DNA of 64,000 bases, from assembly GCF_014196965.1 (NCBI RefSeq), contig NZ_JACIEQ010000001.1, forward strand, positions 1,550,001 through 1,614,000, written 5' to 3'. A program made the position numbers and the translations under genes. Of the stretch, positions 45,701-54,993 are shown piece by piece. Source of the stretch: Actibacterium naphthalenivorans (GTDB lineage Bacteria; Pseudomonadota; Alphaproteobacteria; Rhodobacterales; Rhodobacteraceae). Numbering within the stretch: the stretch's first letter is position 1; the number at the start of each line of letters is the position of its first letter. The notes beneath the pieces are model-generated. The model did not search any database and was not told where the DNA came from. It worked only from the letters and a program-made list of their open reading frames with translations.

Positions 45701-46472
45701 CGTCCGGGCGACACGGGCGCGGGCCGGCCTTCTGGGCACCGGCGATGACGGTGATGGCAGCGGGGGCGGCGGGCTGGGGCTGGGGCTGGATATCCGGATC
45801 ATCGCGGCGAACCAGATTTTCGTGCGCGGGCGCGGCCTGGACGCGGAACTGGGCGGGCAGTTGCGCCTGGTTGGCACAACGTCGAATGTTATTCCGATCG
45901 GGCGGTTCGATCTGGTGCGGGGGCGGCTGGATGTGCTGACCAAGCGTCTGACGCTGACCGATGGCCAGATCCGTCTGGAAGGCCGGTTCAGCCCCTATAT
46001 CCGCCTCGTGGCCGAATCCCGGGCCGAGGATATCGACATTCAGGTGATCGTCGAAGGGCCGGTCGACGCGCCCGAGGTGCGTTTCGAATCCACCCCTGAA
46101 TTGCCGCAAGACGAGGTTCTGGCACGGCTGCTGTTCGGCCGTGGCATCGCCACCCTGTCGCCTTTCCAGGCGGCGCAGCTTGCCGGCGCCGTCTCCACGC
46201 TGGCCGGGCGCGGCGGCGGTGGCCTTGTTTCACAATTGCGGCGGAATTTCGGGCTGGATGATCTCGATGTCAGCTCGGATGCCGAGGGCGCCACGTCGTT
46301 GCGCGCGGGCAAATACCTGTCGGAGAATATCTATACCGATGTCACGGTCGATTCCGCCGGCAAGAGCGAGATCAACCTCAATCTGGACGTCATCAACAAC
46401 GTCACGGTCAAGGGCAGCGCCGATAGCCTGGGCGACACCAGCCTCGGGATTTTCTATGAGCGGGATTACTGA
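42723..46472 (+). CDS. tamB: TamB, DUF490-type envelope assembly/lipid transport protein
   Basis: 1249 residues. An N-terminal signal anchor (FLTILFALFLPLAALA) precedes long beta-taco repeats typical of AsmA-like TamB proteins; the conserved C-terminal DUF490 domain includes LTDGQIRLEGRFSPYIRLVAES, LPQDEVLARLLFGRGIATLSPFQAAQLA and the terminal TSLGIFYERDY. TamAB spans the periplasm and helps assemble outer-membrane proteins and move phospholipids. Start overlaps tamA stop. Confidence 0.93.
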   Translation: MRHFLTILFALFLPLAALAQDTSETDRGLLQGFIEDNLSDAGREVRISGFEGALSSRATIDELTIADDDGIWLTLRGVVLDWSRAALLRGRLEVRELSAAEILLPRLPGAGTGAKPPETEATPFQLPDLPVSVQIGLIRAEKVSLGAALLGAAADVSLEGSMELAGGAGQAALTILRIDGTAGRFVLDAAYSNETDVLKLDLDLSEEEDGILSNLIGLPGTPALDLTVVGEAPLSDYTAEILLSSDGQERLSGQIRQTAVASAEGAPPVRQFSGDVGGDITPLFAPDLRPFFGPYVSLSFTGMREPDGRLELSSFSLSSSAMVLGGNLVIGADGLPERFGLDGLIGAEGPVLLPVSGPETWVEQAEIAASFDASDGDQWTLSAAVAGLLRDGLSIDAITLAGGGTISRGDLQSVTADLDATASGIAHANADLARALGEDLTVSASLVSQEGEALRLTRLDVDGAGLQLAAQGQIGGVEAGFPVDGSLRLISDDISRFSGLAGQNLSGAAEVTVTGRATALSGAFDADVIARTTGLGIGMAQIDPLLGGETVLEATARRDEDGTTLDRFVITNDAVSATAKGTIDSNAANLDLQARLSELSLVMPELSGPATLDAAIRWAKDAPVILDRLEAEAMGTQLSGEGTLDLADETLPASGTLRVSAADLGRFSALAGRPLGGALEAVISGAGAVKGSDFDVTLEAQGQNLAGGMGDIDKLFRGQTTLSVAAAQADGQLRIGHLRLQSPALTANVESGQSDSLEFTANLSDLALLAPDFPGPASVTGTARPDGRDWLVDLNATGPGGTTGTISGRVAENAETVNLALAGAAPLGLANTFIAPRSLLGTLRYDLRVDGKPGLQALSGVISTTDARLAAPTLGLALSNIGATINLSGGRAVIDVTARSADGGTMSVAGPVGLSAPNEADLRIVFNRFVLRDPALYQTSLSGQVDIRGPLQGGGTIRGTLELGHTEVQVPSTGLSVTGTIPDNLTHLNEAGNVRATRARAGLLGTGDDGDGSGGGGLGLGLDIRIIAANQIFVRGRGLDAELGGQLRLVGTTSNVIPIGRFDLVRGRLDVLTKRLTLTDGQIRLEGRFSPYIRLVAESRAEDIDIQVIVEGPVDAPEVRFESTPELPQDEVLARLLFGRGIATLSPFQAAQLAGAVSTLAGRGGGGLVSQLRRNFGLDDLDVSSDAEGATSLRAGKYLSENIYTDVTVDSAGKSEINLNLDVINNVTVKGSADSLGDTSLGIFYERDY

Positions 46473-46485
46473 GCCGGGGGGCGGC

Positions 46486-47370
46486 TCAGAGAAGGCCCTG
46501 AAGATAGCGGCCGTATTCGTTCTTCTTGAACATCTCGGCCCGCTTGATCAGCTCTTCGCGGGTGATCCAGCCGTTTTCAAAGGCAATCTCGTCGGGGCTG
46601 CCGGTTTGCAGGCCCTGCCGTTTTTCCAGGGTGCGCACGAAATTACCGGCGTCGAGCAGGGAATCGTGTGTGCCCGTGTCCAGCCAGGCATAGCCGCGCC
46701 CCATGCGCTGCACGTTCAGCAGCCCTTCTGCCAGATACATTTCCAGCAGGGTGGTAATCTCCAACTCGCCGCGGGCAGAGGGTGTTACCCTGCGCGCGCG
46801 GGCCGGGGCGGTGCCATCGAGGAAATAGAGCCCGGTCACGGCGTAGCTCGACGGGGGAACCTCGGGTTTTTCGATGATGGCCCGCGCGGTGCCTTTCTCG
46901 TCGAAATCCACCACGCCGTAGCGTTCGGGATCGGCGACACGATAGCCGAAAACAGTGCCGCCGACGGCCTGTTTGTCGGCCTCTGCCATCAGGTCGGGCA
47001 GGCCGTGGCCGAAGAAGATATTGTCGCCCAGCACCATGGCCGAAGGCGCGCCGGCAAGGAACTCTTCCGCCAGAATATAGGCCTGGGCCAGCCCGTCGGG
47101 CGCGGGCTGGGTGATATAGGTAAAGCGCAGCCCCCACTGGGTGCCGTCACCCAGAAGCCGACGGAACTGATCCTGATCGGCGGGGGTGGTGATGATCGCG
47201 ATTTCCTGAATGCCGGCCAGCATCAGCACCGACAGCGGGTAATAGATCATCGGCTTGTTGTAGATCGGAACGAGCTGTTTCGAGACGCTGAGCGTGATGG
47301 GGTAGAGCCGAGTGCCCGAGCCCCCCGCCAGGATGATGCCTTTTCGCTTCAGCGTTGATTGCTCGGTCAT
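46486..47370 (-). CDS. rfbA: Glucose-1-phosphate thymidylyltransferase
   Basis: 294 residues from the ATG at 47370 (GAGG 7 bases upstream). GIILAGGSGTRLYPIT is the nucleotide-binding loop; PSSYAVTGLYFLDG, YAWLDTGTHDSLLDA and VLGDNIFFGHGL are typical. It makes dTDP-glucose, first step of dTDP-L-rhamnose synthesis. Last gene of rfbCBDA, 10 bases after rfbD, convergent with tamB. Confidence 0.97.
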   Translation of the reverse strand: MTEQSTLKRKGIILAGGSGTRLYPITLSVSKQLVPIYNKPMIYYPLSVLMLAGIQEIAIITTPADQDQFRRLLGDGTQWGLRFTYITQPAPDGLAQAYILAEEFLAGAPSAMVLGDNIFFGHGLPDLMAEADKQAVGGTVFGYRVADPERYGVVDFDEKGTARAIIEKPEVPPSSYAVTGLYFLDGTAPARARRVTPSARGELEITTLLEMYLAEGLLNVQRMGRGYAWLDTGTHDSLLDAGNFVRTLEKRQGLQTGSPDEIAFENGWITREELIKRAEMFKKNEYGRYLQGLL

Positions 47371-47380
47371 TCGGTCCTCG

Positions 47381-48226
47381 TTAAACATTCAAATCGTCAA
47401 GAATATCGGCAAGCCCCGCGCGCCAGTCCGGGCGCGGCAGGCCAAAGGCGGCTTCGGTCGCGCCGCAATCCATCTGCGAGTTCAGCGGGCGCCGCGCGGG
47501 GGTCGGGTAGGCGGTGGTCGGAATGTCGGTGACGGCGCAGCCCAGATCCGCCTGGCGAAAGATTTCCCGCGCGAAATCGGCCCAGCTGACATCCGGTGCG
47601 CCGGAAAAGTGATAGGTTCCGGTCAGTCCCGTATCACCGGCAAGCTGTGCGGCGATGGCGAGGCAGGCGTCGGCGATGGCGGCGGCCGGCGTCGGCCCGC
47701 CCACCTGATCGGCGACGACGGTCAGCGCGTCACGCTCGGTGCCCAGACGCAGCATCGTCTTGACGAAATTGTTGCCATGAGCCGACACCACCCAAGAGGT
47801 GCGCAGAATGGCGTGGGGGCCACCCGCCGCGCGAATGCCTTCCTCCCCCAGCAGCTTCGAGCGGCCATAGGCGCCCAGCGGGCCGGTGGGCGCATCCACC
47901 GGGAAAGGCGCGGTGCCGGCGCCGTCAAACACGTAATCGGTGGAGATATGGATCAGCGGGAGGCCGCGCTCTGCCGCAACCTTTGCCAGCGCCGCGACGG
48001 ATGTGCCGTTCACGGTGTTGGCAAGCGCCTCTTCGGTTTCCGCCTTGTCGACGGCGGTATAGGCGGCGGCGTTGATGAACGCGCCCGCTTCCACGGTTTC
48101 GGCAAAGCGGGCCACGGCGCCCGGATCGGAAAAATCGACACTCTCCCGCCCGAATGCATCCACATCACCGCGCCGCTGCAGCTCTGTCGCGACCTGGCCG
48201 GACTTGCCGAAAACCACCAGCCTCAT
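47381..48226 (-). CDS. rfbD: dTDP-4-dehydrorhamnose reductase
   Basis: 281 residues. [14 protein letters not shown] is the NADPH loop; [13 protein letters not shown] supplies the YxxxK catalytic pair; [14 protein letters not shown] and [11 protein letters not shown] are conserved. It makes dTDP-L-rhamnose. The start ATG overlaps the rfbB stop (ATGA). Confidence 0.95.
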   Translation of the reverse strand: MRLVVFGKSGQVATELQRRGDVDAFGRESVDFSDPGAVARFAETVEAGAFINAAAYTAVDKAETEEALANTVNGTSVAALAKVAAERGLPLIHISTDYVFDGAGTAPFPVDAPTGPLGAYGRSKLLGEEGIRAAGGPHAILRTSWVVSAHGNNFVKTMLRLGTERDALTVVADQVGGPTPAAAIADACLAIAAQLAGDTGLTGTYHFSGAPDVSWADFAREIFRQADLGCAVTDIPTTAYPTPARRPLNSQMDCGATEAAFGLPRPDWRAGLADILDDLNV

Positions 48227-49263
48227 GCAGTTTTCCCCAGCCGCTGGCCAACACCGTCACGCGCCTGCAGGGCGCGCCACCAGTCTTCGTTGTCCAGATA
48301 CCACTGCACCGTCTTTTCCAAACCCTGTTCCAGCGTCACGGAGGGTCGCCAGCCCAGTTCCGTGCGGATGCGCGAAGGATCGATAGCATAGCGCAGATCA
48401 TGGCCGGGCCGGTCGGTGACAAAGGTGACCTGATCGGCATAGGCCGTCGCGCCCGGCCGCTTTTCATCCAGAATGGCACAGATCATGCGCACCAGATCAA
48501 TATTGCGCGCCTCGTTCTCGCCACCGATATTGTAGCTGCGGCCAAGCGCGCCCTTTTCCAGCACCAGCAACAGCGCGTCGGCATGATCTTCCACATAAAG
48601 CCAGTCGCGCACATTCTCGCCCTTGCCGTAAACCGGGATCGGCTCTCCGGCCAGCGCCTTGAGGATGACCACCGGGATCAGCTTTTCGGGAAAGTGGAAC
48701 GGCCCGTAATTGTTGGAACAGTTTGTCAGCACCACCGGCAGGCCATAGGTTTCGTGCCAGGCCCGCACCAGATGGTCAGAGGCCGCTTTCGAGGCGGAAT
48801 AGGGACTGTTCGGCGCATAGGGCGTATCTTCGGTGAACTGCCCCTCGGCCCCCAATGTTCCGTACACCTCATCGGTCGAGATGTGGTGAAAGCGGAACCC
48901 TTCGGGCCGGCCCTTGCCATCCCAATAGGCGCGGGCGGCTTCCAGCAGGTGATAGGTGCCGTTCACATTGGTTTCGATGAACGTGCCGGGCGCGTCGATC
49001 GAGCGGTCCACATGGCTTTCGGCGGCCAGATGCATCACCGTGTCGGGCTGATGCGCGGCAAAGATCCGGTCCAGCGCGGCGCGGTCGCGGATATCGGCCC
49101 GCTCGAACGTATAGGCCGGGCTTTCGGCCACGCTGGCCACATTATCCAGACACGCGGCATAGGTCAGCGCATCGAGGTTGATCACCTCATGCCCGCGCGC
49201 CACGGCCAAGCGCACCACGGCAGAGCCGATAAACCCTGCGCCACCTGTCACCAAAATCTTCAT
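48223..49263 (-). CDS. rfbB: dTDP-glucose 4,6-dehydratase
   Basis: 346 residues from ATG 49263 (the GTG at 49266 is open too). [14 protein letters not shown] (NAD loop), [22 protein letters not shown] and [13 protein letters not shown] (YxxxK) are all present. It converts dTDP-glucose to the 4-keto-6-deoxy sugar. ATGA overlap with rfbC stop. Confidence 0.97.
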   Translation of the reverse strand: MKILVTGGAGFIGSAVVRLAVARGHEVINLDALTYAACLDNVASVAESPAYTFERADIRDRAALDRIFAAHQPDTVMHLAAESHVDRSIDAPGTFIETNVNGTYHLLEAARAYWDGKGRPEGFRFHHISTDEVYGTLGAEGQFTEDTPYAPNSPYSASKAASDHLVRAWHETYGLPVVLTNCSNNYGPFHFPEKLIPVVILKALAGEPIPVYGKGENVRDWLYVEDHADALLLVLEKGALGRSYNIGGENEARNIDLVRMICAILDEKRPGATAYADQVTFVTDRPGHDLRYAIDPSRIRTELGWRPSVTLEQGLEKTVQWYLDNEDWWRALQARDGVGQRLGKTA

Positions 49264-49829
49264 CACGCTGGCCGATACTGAAAGGGTGTGTCGAAATTGC
49301 GAAGAAAAGGTGCCGCTTCGTCTTTTTCGGAAAGGATGGCTGCGGTGCCCTCCATTCCCCAGTCGATGCCGATATCGGGGTCATCGAACCGCACGGCGCC
49401 ATCGCATTCGGGTGCATAGTAATCGGTGCACTTATAGATGATCTCGGTATCCGGCTCGCGCGTCACGAAACCATGCAGAAACCCCGCCGGGATCAAAAGC
49501 TGCCTGCCGTTTTCAAAAGAAAGCTCCTCACCCACCCATTGGCCATAGGTGGGCGAGCCCTTGCGGATATCAACCGCCACGTCAAACAGCCGCCCGCGCC
49601 CGCAGCGCACCAGCTTTGCCTGCGCATGCGGGGGCGACTGGAAATGCAGCCCGCGCACTGTGCCGATCTCGCCGGAAACCGAGTGATTGTCCTGCACGAA
49701 ATCATAGAACAGCCCGGCCGCTTCCATCGTGCGACGGTTCCAGCTTTCAGAGAAAAAACCGCGATGATCGCCAAAGCGTTTTGGCGTGAGAAGCTTCACC
49801 CCCGCCAGTTTCGTATCCTGAACCTGCAC
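49263..49829 (-). CDS. rfbC: dTDP-4-dehydrorhamnose 3,5-epimerase
   Basis: 188 residues from a GTG at 49829 (GGAGG 9 bases upstream; an in-frame TTG at 49844 is weaker). [33 protein letters not shown] (catalytic His) and [11 protein letters not shown] match RmlC. First gene of the operon. Confidence 0.94.
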   Translation of the reverse strand: MQVQDTKLAGVKLLTPKRFGDHRGFFSESWNRRTMEAAGLFYDFVQDNHSVSGEIGTVRGLHFQSPPHAQAKLVRCGRGRLFDVAVDIRKGSPTYGQWVGEELSFENGRQLLIPAGFLHGFVTREPDTEIIYKCTDYYAPECDGAVRFDDPDIGIDWGMEGTAAILSEKDEAAPFLRNFDTPFQYRPA

Positions 49830-49963
49830 CGCACCTGCCTCCAAAACCCGAATTGGAAAAATCCATGGGTTTCAATTAGCAAGTCGGCCGGGCGCTGTCA
49901 CGGTGTGATGCGGGGCTTTGCGTGGGGGGCAGCCCCGACATCAGCGGTTGACCGAGATCCGGT

Positions 49964-52318
49964 TCATGCGAACGTGAAATCCGCCATGTCCAGTTCCGCC
50001 TGGCTGACCCCGCCGACCAGTATCGTGTGGCCCGCGTATGTCACCTGAACAAAAGGGCTGCTGCCGACAGTCACCTCGCTGATTTCAAGCGCAGTGAAGG
50101 CGCCGGGCCCATCGGTTAGCCTGATCATGTCCGCCCCGTCGTCGAATGCTTTGATCGTGTCGGTCTCTGCGCGGGTGAAATCGTCAAAGATGAACGTGTC
50201 CGCCCCGGCGCCGCCGATCAGCAGATCGTCGCCCGCGCCGCCGGTCAGCCTGTCCCGGCCGCCGCCGCCGTATAGCCTGTCGTCGCCATCGCCGCCGTCG
50301 ATGGTGTCGCGGCCCTTGCCCGCGCGGATCCTGTCTTGGCCGGCCTCACCGAAAAGCGTATCGCCACCGCCGCCGCCCCGCAGCCGGTCGCGCCCGCCGC
50401 CGCCATAGGCCAGATCGCTGCCGGCGGCACCAATGATCCTGTCGCGGCCGCCATCGCCATGAAGCGTGTCGTTCCCGCCCTGGCCCAGCAGCCTGTCATG
50501 GCCCGCGCCGCCGCGCAGAAGGTCGCCGCCGCCACCACCCTCCAGCCGGTCGCGCCCGTCGCGGCCATCCAGCGTGTTGGCGTTTTCATCACCGATGAGC
50601 GTGTCGGCATGATCACTGCCCGACAGGCCCTCGATCTCGATATACCGATCCCCCGCCGCGTGGCCGGTGTTGCCAGCGGGGCGGGACAGGCTGGCGCGCA
50701 CCCCGGCGGGAGATGTGGAGTAATCGGCAATATCAGTGCCTATTCCACCGTGAAGCGTATCTGCGCCGCCGCCACCGGTCAGGATGTCATCGCCGCGATA
50801 GCCCTGAAGCTCCTGATCGCGCGCGCCGCCGACGATGCGGTCGCCCGATGTGCTGCCCCGAAGTTTCGGGGCGCCGTCCAGTGACTCGGTGGCGAGCGAT
50901 ATGCGGGTCACGTTGAGAATGTCGCCGGTGGTCAGCTGCGCGCCGGTGATCGGGCTGCCATCGGCGCTTTTCAAAACCACCGATTCATCACCGTAGCGCA
51001 GGATCGCACCCGCCGCGCGCGGCGTCAGGGTGATCGCCGAAATGTCACGGATCATGCCCCAGTCGGACAGATCCAGCCGGTCTTTCCCGGCTTCGAAATC
51101 CGTTATCTTCTCGCTCTCGCCATCGGCCGCCAGCACGAAGGTGTCGGCGCCCGCACCGCCCGCCATCACGTCCTGCCCGGCGCCATCGAACAGAATGTCG
51201 TTGCCAATGCCGCCGGTCAGCGCCTCGTCGCCATGGGTGCCCATCAGCACATCACCCAAAGCGCCCGGCGACAGGGTGAATTGCGACATGCCCGCCTCTG
51301 CCCCGGACAGAACGAAAAGCTGCACCTCCGCCCCCACGACACGCACCGCGATGTCGGTGATGTTCGACAGGCTGCTTTCGGTGGTGTCCATCACCGTTTC
51401 CAGATGCATCAGGCGGCCATCGTCCAGCAGGGTGAACAGGCTCAGCCCGTCATCGTTGCCGCCGGCCAGAACGAAGACGCGCCCGCCGAAGCTGAAACTT
51501 TCCAGGATCGAAGCGCCGGCAAACCGTGTGGTGAGATCGTCCATCACCTGGCTGACCGGGGTCAGAGCGCCGGTGCCGTCCACCGTCAGCACCGTCAGGC
51601 TGGAGGATTGGGCCGAGGCGAGGATCACATATTGCCTGCCCCCGGCGCTGACCACCTCCAGCGCTTGCGGCCCGCCGACCGGCAGCGCCTCGGCCGCGCC
51701 GACAGAGGCCGCGGCGCTCAACCCGCCCTTGCCCCCGACCCGGAAACTGCTGACGCCATGTTCGGTGGCCGAGGCGGTGATGACAAAATCCTGCCCTTCT
51801 ACGCTGACATGGGCAAGAGAGGTTATTCCAGTGGAATAGAGACTGTTTTTACCCCCGACCTGCGTCACCGGGGCAAGCGTGCCGTCCGCCTCAAGGCGGA
51901 ACGCCGACAGGCCCGCGCCGTCGGTTTTCGCAAGATAGATGAAAGTCGCCCCGCCCTTGCTCAACGCCAGCGCCTCGACCCGGTCAACCGCCTGGCCGGT
52001 GCGGGTGGCATAGATCGTCTGGCTGTCGGCCTCGGCCATCGCGGCAACGGCGGCGACATCATCCCGGCTCAGCGTCACCGGGCCATCCCCGAGCGTAACG
52101 GTCAGGCCGTTGGGAAGCGCAGGGGAATAGTCCCGCACCCCGCCGACCAGCGGCAATGCCGCCTCGTTCAGAACGAATTTCACCCGCGTACCGGCGCCAT
52201 TGTCTGTCAGCACCAGATCCGCGCCCGTGCGATCATTGCCCGCGTCCAGCCGGGCGACGACCGACGCGCTCGCAAGCACGCCGTCAAAGACCGTGCCCCG
52301 ATAGGAGAAATAGCCCAC
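49964..52318 (-). CDS. RTX-type calcium-binding protein with beta-propeller-like N-terminal half
   Basis: 784 residues from a GTG at 52318. Residues ~120-380 are repeated strands (AFRLEADGTLAPVTQVGG; TVDGTGALTPVSQV; LDDGRLMHLETVMD) resembling a beta-propeller. Two RTX blocks follow (~383-420 and ~495-715) with GGxGxDxL nonapeptides, such as GGAGADTFV, typical of calcium-dependent secretion by type I systems. Several repeats carry Arg at the variable position (GGRDRL, GRDRI), unusual for acidic RTX. No signal peptide or adjacent T1SS genes are seen. Confidence 0.82.
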   Translation of the reverse strand: MGYFSYRGTVFDGVLASASVVARLDAGNDRTGADLVLTDNGAGTRVKFVLNEAALPLVGGVRDYSPALPNGLTVTLGDGPVTLSRDDVAAVAAMAEADSQTIYATRTGQAVDRVEALALSKGGATFIYLAKTDGAGLSAFRLEADGTLAPVTQVGGKNSLYSTGITSLAHVSVEGQDFVITASATEHGVSSFRVGGKGGLSAAASVGAAEALPVGGPQALEVVSAGGRQYVILASAQSSSLTVLTVDGTGALTPVSQVMDDLTTRFAGASILESFSFGGRVFVLAGGNDDGLSLFTLLDDGRLMHLETVMDTTESSLSNITDIAVRVVGAEVQLFVLSGAEAGMSQFTLSPGALGDVLMGTHGDEALTGGIGNDILFDGAGQDVMAGGAGADTFVLAADGESEKITDFEAGKDRLDLSDWGMIRDISAITLTPRAAGAILRYGDESVVLKSADGSPITGAQLTTGDILNVTRISLATESLDGAPKLRGSTSGDRIVGGARDQELQGYRGDDILTGGGGADTLHGGIGTDIADYSTSPAGVRASLSRPAGNTGHAAGDRYIEIEGLSGSDHADTLIGDENANTLDGRDGRDRLEGGGGGDLLRGGAGHDRLLGQGGNDTLHGDGGRDRIIGAAGSDLAYGGGGRDRLRGGGGGDTLFGEAGQDRIRAGKGRDTIDGGDGDDRLYGGGGRDRLTGGAGDDLLIGGAGADTFIFDDFTRAETDTIKAFDDGADMIRLTDGPGAFTALEISEVTVGSSPFVQVTYAGHTILVGGVSQAELDMADFTFA

Positions 52319-52447
52319 CCCTTACCACACCTTTCCACGCACCCCTGCGTTGGGCCAAGGCTGGCAGAGCGGGCTTAACCGGAGATTGCCGGCGCGCGGC
52401 GGAATTGTGGCGGATACGGAAAATCCGAACGAATCCGGCGCGCGTCC

Positions 52448-53908
52448 CTACGGGGTTGCCCAGCAGGTGGCCGGAACGGCGAACAGGTATTTCACCTTGC
52501 CGCGATAGGCGCCGCTGTCGGGCGCGATCGTGCCAAGCGGCGCCGCATCCGGCGCACAACCGGGGCCGGCGGGAATGTCGGAGACAAACAGAACCGGGCC
52601 CGCCGCGTCGGCCGGAACCGGGTATTTCAGCGCATAGTGATGCGGGGCGCGGCCCGTTGCGGGCGGGGCGTAAAACCGCAGCCCGCTGTTGCGTCCGGTA
52701 TAGAAAAGGTCGGCCAGAACATCGCGGTTTTGCGCGACGACCGTGCTCAGCCCCGCCTGCCGCGCGGCGGTAATGATCTGCGTGCTCATCGCGGCGCGGC
52801 CAAGATAGCGGGCAAGGGCCGGATTGCCGTCAAGCGCCGGGTGCAGCGCCAGCGCCCCGGCCAGCGGCAGGGCAAGGCTCAGCGCGCCGTTGATGCCGAA
52901 GGACAGGATCAGCCAGGGCCGTGAAAGCCAGGGCAGAACAGTGACTGTTCCGGCCAGATAGGCCGCCGCCGCCCAGTTCGCATAGGCCCCTGACAAAAGC
53001 GCCTGCACACAGACGATGGCCAGGATGGGCAGCGAAAAGATCAGCAGAACCTGCCGCTCGGGTCCCGCGCCGCGCGCGCGCAGCGCCATCCAGAGCAGCC
53101 CGCCGAACAGAACCGGCCCGAACACGGCGAACTGGCTAGCGAAGAAACTCAGGAACCCGGAAACGTTCAGCCCGGCCCGGCTGGCGGGGTCGCGCACCCA
53201 ATCGGCATTGTCGAGCGTATGTTCGACGGTGGAAAACCCGTTCAGGATATTCCAACCGATATTGGGCGCGATAGTCACTGCAAACGCGGCCAGCACGATC
53301 AGCGCGTCACGCGGGCGCGGCCGGGCCCCGGGCAGGATCGCGGCGGCCAGGGCGGCACAGATCAGATAGTAGATCGCCGCGTATTTCGACAGGAACGCCA
53401 GCCCAAGCGCCAGCCCGGTCAGCAGCGCCGCCGGGGCCGTGCCGCCCTTGCTCAGCAGCCGCACATACCCCGCCAGCGCCAGCGCCAGGAACGGAAACAT
53501 CACCGTGTCGGTCGAGATCAGGATCGAGGCCAGCGCCACCATCGGCAAGGTGGCATAGCCCGCCGCGACCAGAACCGCCGCCCGCGCACCAAACAGGCCG
53601 GCGGCAATACCGGCGAGGATCAGCGCGGTGGCGGCGTGAAACAGCGGGCCGGGCAGGCGCACCCAGAACGGCGCGTCACTGCCGGCCAGTTCGGTTACGG
53701 CGCGGATCACCCAGCCGATCATCGGCGGCTTGGAATAATAGCCGAAGGCCAGCTCCTGCCCCCAGAGCCAGTATTGCGCCTCGTCCACGAACAGATCCAG
53801 CGGGGTGACGGCCAGCAGCGCCACCCGCAGTGCCGTCAGCGCCAGAACGATCGCCGCTGCGCGCCACAGCCACCCGGCCTGTTCAGCTCGCGCGGCGTTT
53901 TTCGGCAT
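52448..53908 (-). CDS. Membrane glycosyltransferase, GT39/ArnT-like
   Basis: 486 residues with ~11 membrane segments. The first periplasmic loop carries the catalytic acidic residues (LDLFVDEAQYWLWG), then FGYYSKPPMIGW, both hallmarks of ArnT/PMT-type enzymes that transfer sugars from polyprenyl phosphate. The C-terminal ~130 residues form a periplasmic domain. It overlaps the LAB_N gene by 26 bases. Substrate could be lipid A or a protein. Confidence 0.85.
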   Translation of the reverse strand: MPKNAARAEQAGWLWRAAAIVLALTALRVALLAVTPLDLFVDEAQYWLWGQELAFGYYSKPPMIGWVIRAVTELAGSDAPFWVRLPGPLFHAATALILAGIAAGLFGARAAVLVAAGYATLPMVALASILISTDTVMFPFLALALAGYVRLLSKGGTAPAALLTGLALGLAFLSKYAAIYYLICAALAAAILPGARPRPRDALIVLAAFAVTIAPNIGWNILNGFSTVEHTLDNADWVRDPASRAGLNVSGFLSFFASQFAVFGPVLFGGLLWMALRARGAGPERQVLLIFSLPILAIVCVQALLSGAYANWAAAAYLAGTVTVLPWLSRPWLILSFGINGALSLALPLAGALALHPALDGNPALARYLGRAAMSTQIITAARQAGLSTVVAQNRDVLADLFYTGRNSGLRFYAPPATGRAPHHYALKYPVPADAAGPVLFVSDIPAGPGCAPDAAPLGTIAPDSGAYRGKVKYLFAVPATCWATP

Positions 53909-54191
53909 AGATCAGGCTGAGATTGCGAAGATAGATGAACAGGCCCATCGCCTGGCCCAGAACAAACACCGGGTCCTTGCGGTAAAGCGCATAGGCAAAC
54001 AGGATGATCCCGCCGCCGATCGAGAAATACCAGAAGGCCAGCGGCACCACCGAACGCCCGGCCTTTTCGGATGCGATCCATTGCACCAGAAACCGCGCGG
54101 TGAACAAAAGCTGCCCGCCAAGCCCGATCATGACCCACCAGAATTCAAGCCATGTTTCCACATGCAGCCAGGAAAAGAGGGTCTCAAACAT
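53883..54191 (-). CDS. LAB_N-domain membrane protein
   Basis: 102 residues with three hydrophobic segments: WWVMIGLGGQLLFTARFLVQWIASEK, FWYFSIGGGIILFAYALY and DPVFVLGQAMGLFIYLRNL. It matches the lipid-A-disaccharide-synthase N-terminal domain family (LAB_N), seen alone next to ArnT/GT2 genes. It overlaps both neighbours and is likely the membrane partner of the flanking glycosyltransferases; the role is unknown. Confidence 0.85.
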   Translation of the reverse strand: MFETLFSWLHVETWLEFWWVMIGLGGQLLFTARFLVQWIASEKAGRSVVPLAFWYFSIGGGIILFAYALYRKDPVFVLGQAMGLFIYLRNLSLIYAEKRRAS

Positions 54192-54915
54192 CGGCCCCGG
54201 CCTCCACCGGCTGCGCCTTCTTGCGGCGCCGAATCAACCAGGCGACGCCGATCAGATCGTAGATGCCGACCAGCGCGCGCTGGAAATTGCTGTAGTTCGA
54301 GCGGCCCGCGTGGCGTTCGCGATGGGCGACATCCACCAGCGCCACCTCCCACCCGTCGCGCTTGGCAAGCGCGGGCAGGTAACGATGCATATGATCGAAA
54401 TAGGGGAAGGCCAGAAACGCGTCGCGGCGAAAGCCCTTCAGCCCGCAGCCGGTGTCGCGCGTGCCGTCTTTCAGAATGCGGGCCCGCAACCCGTTGGCAA
54501 AGCGCGAGGCGAGCTTCTTTGACAGCGTATCCTGCCGCCCGACCCGCTGCCCGGCGACAAGGCCGAGGCGCCCGGTCTGATCCTCCAGAAGCGGGGTGAA
54601 CAGCTTCGGCAGCTCCGATGGCGGGTTCTGCCCGTCGCCGTCGAGCGTACAGATGATCCGGCCGCGCGCGGCCAGGGTGCCGCTGTGCACACCGGCGCTT
54701 TGCCCGGCAGATGTGGGATGCTGCAACAGCCGCAGCGTGGGGTGGCGGGCCATCAGCGATTTCACCTTGGCCGCCGTGTCATCGGTGGAACCGTCGTCAA
54801 CAACGATGATTTCGTATTCGGTCAGGCCGTCACAGGCCTGCGCGATCTCGCCCAGCACGGCCTCGACGTTCCCGGACTCGTTTTTCATCGGAATAACGAT
54901 CGAGACTGCTGTCAT
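54184..54915 (-). CDS. Family 2 glycosyltransferase, DPM1/ArnC-like
   Basis: 243 residues from ATG 54915. VSIVIPMKNESGNVEAVLGEI, VVDDGSTDDTAAKVK and CTLDGDGQNPP (DxD) define GT2; GCGLKGFRRDAFL and ERHAGRSNYSN match polyprenyl-phosphate sugar synthases. No C-terminal membrane helices, so it relies on partners. It would load undecaprenyl phosphate with a sugar for the GT39 enzyme; the sugar is unknown. Confidence 0.85.
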   Translation of the reverse strand: MTAVSIVIPMKNESGNVEAVLGEIAQACDGLTEYEIIVVDDGSTDDTAAKVKSLMARHPTLRLLQHPTSAGQSAGVHSGTLAARGRIICTLDGDGQNPPSELPKLFTPLLEDQTGRLGLVAGQRVGRQDTLSKKLASRFANGLRARILKDGTRDTGCGLKGFRRDAFLAFPYFDHMHRYLPALAKRDGWEVALVDVAHRERHAGRSNYSNFQRALVGIYDLIGVAWLIRRRKKAQPVEAGADV

Positions 54916-54993
54916 GGGGGCCTCTCGGGGGCGGAAATTCACGCGGGTTAAACACGAATGACGCGGCATTGTCTACCGCGCAAAGGCGGAAGA

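Noticed and set aside
44238-46109. A long minus-strand open frame opposite tamB.
   Set aside because: It mirrors the recognised tamB gene and lacks a start region or domain of its own.
50180-50830. CRISPR-like short repeats.
   Set aside because: They are codon-level repeats of RTX nonapeptides inside one coding sequence, with no regular repeat-spacer structure.
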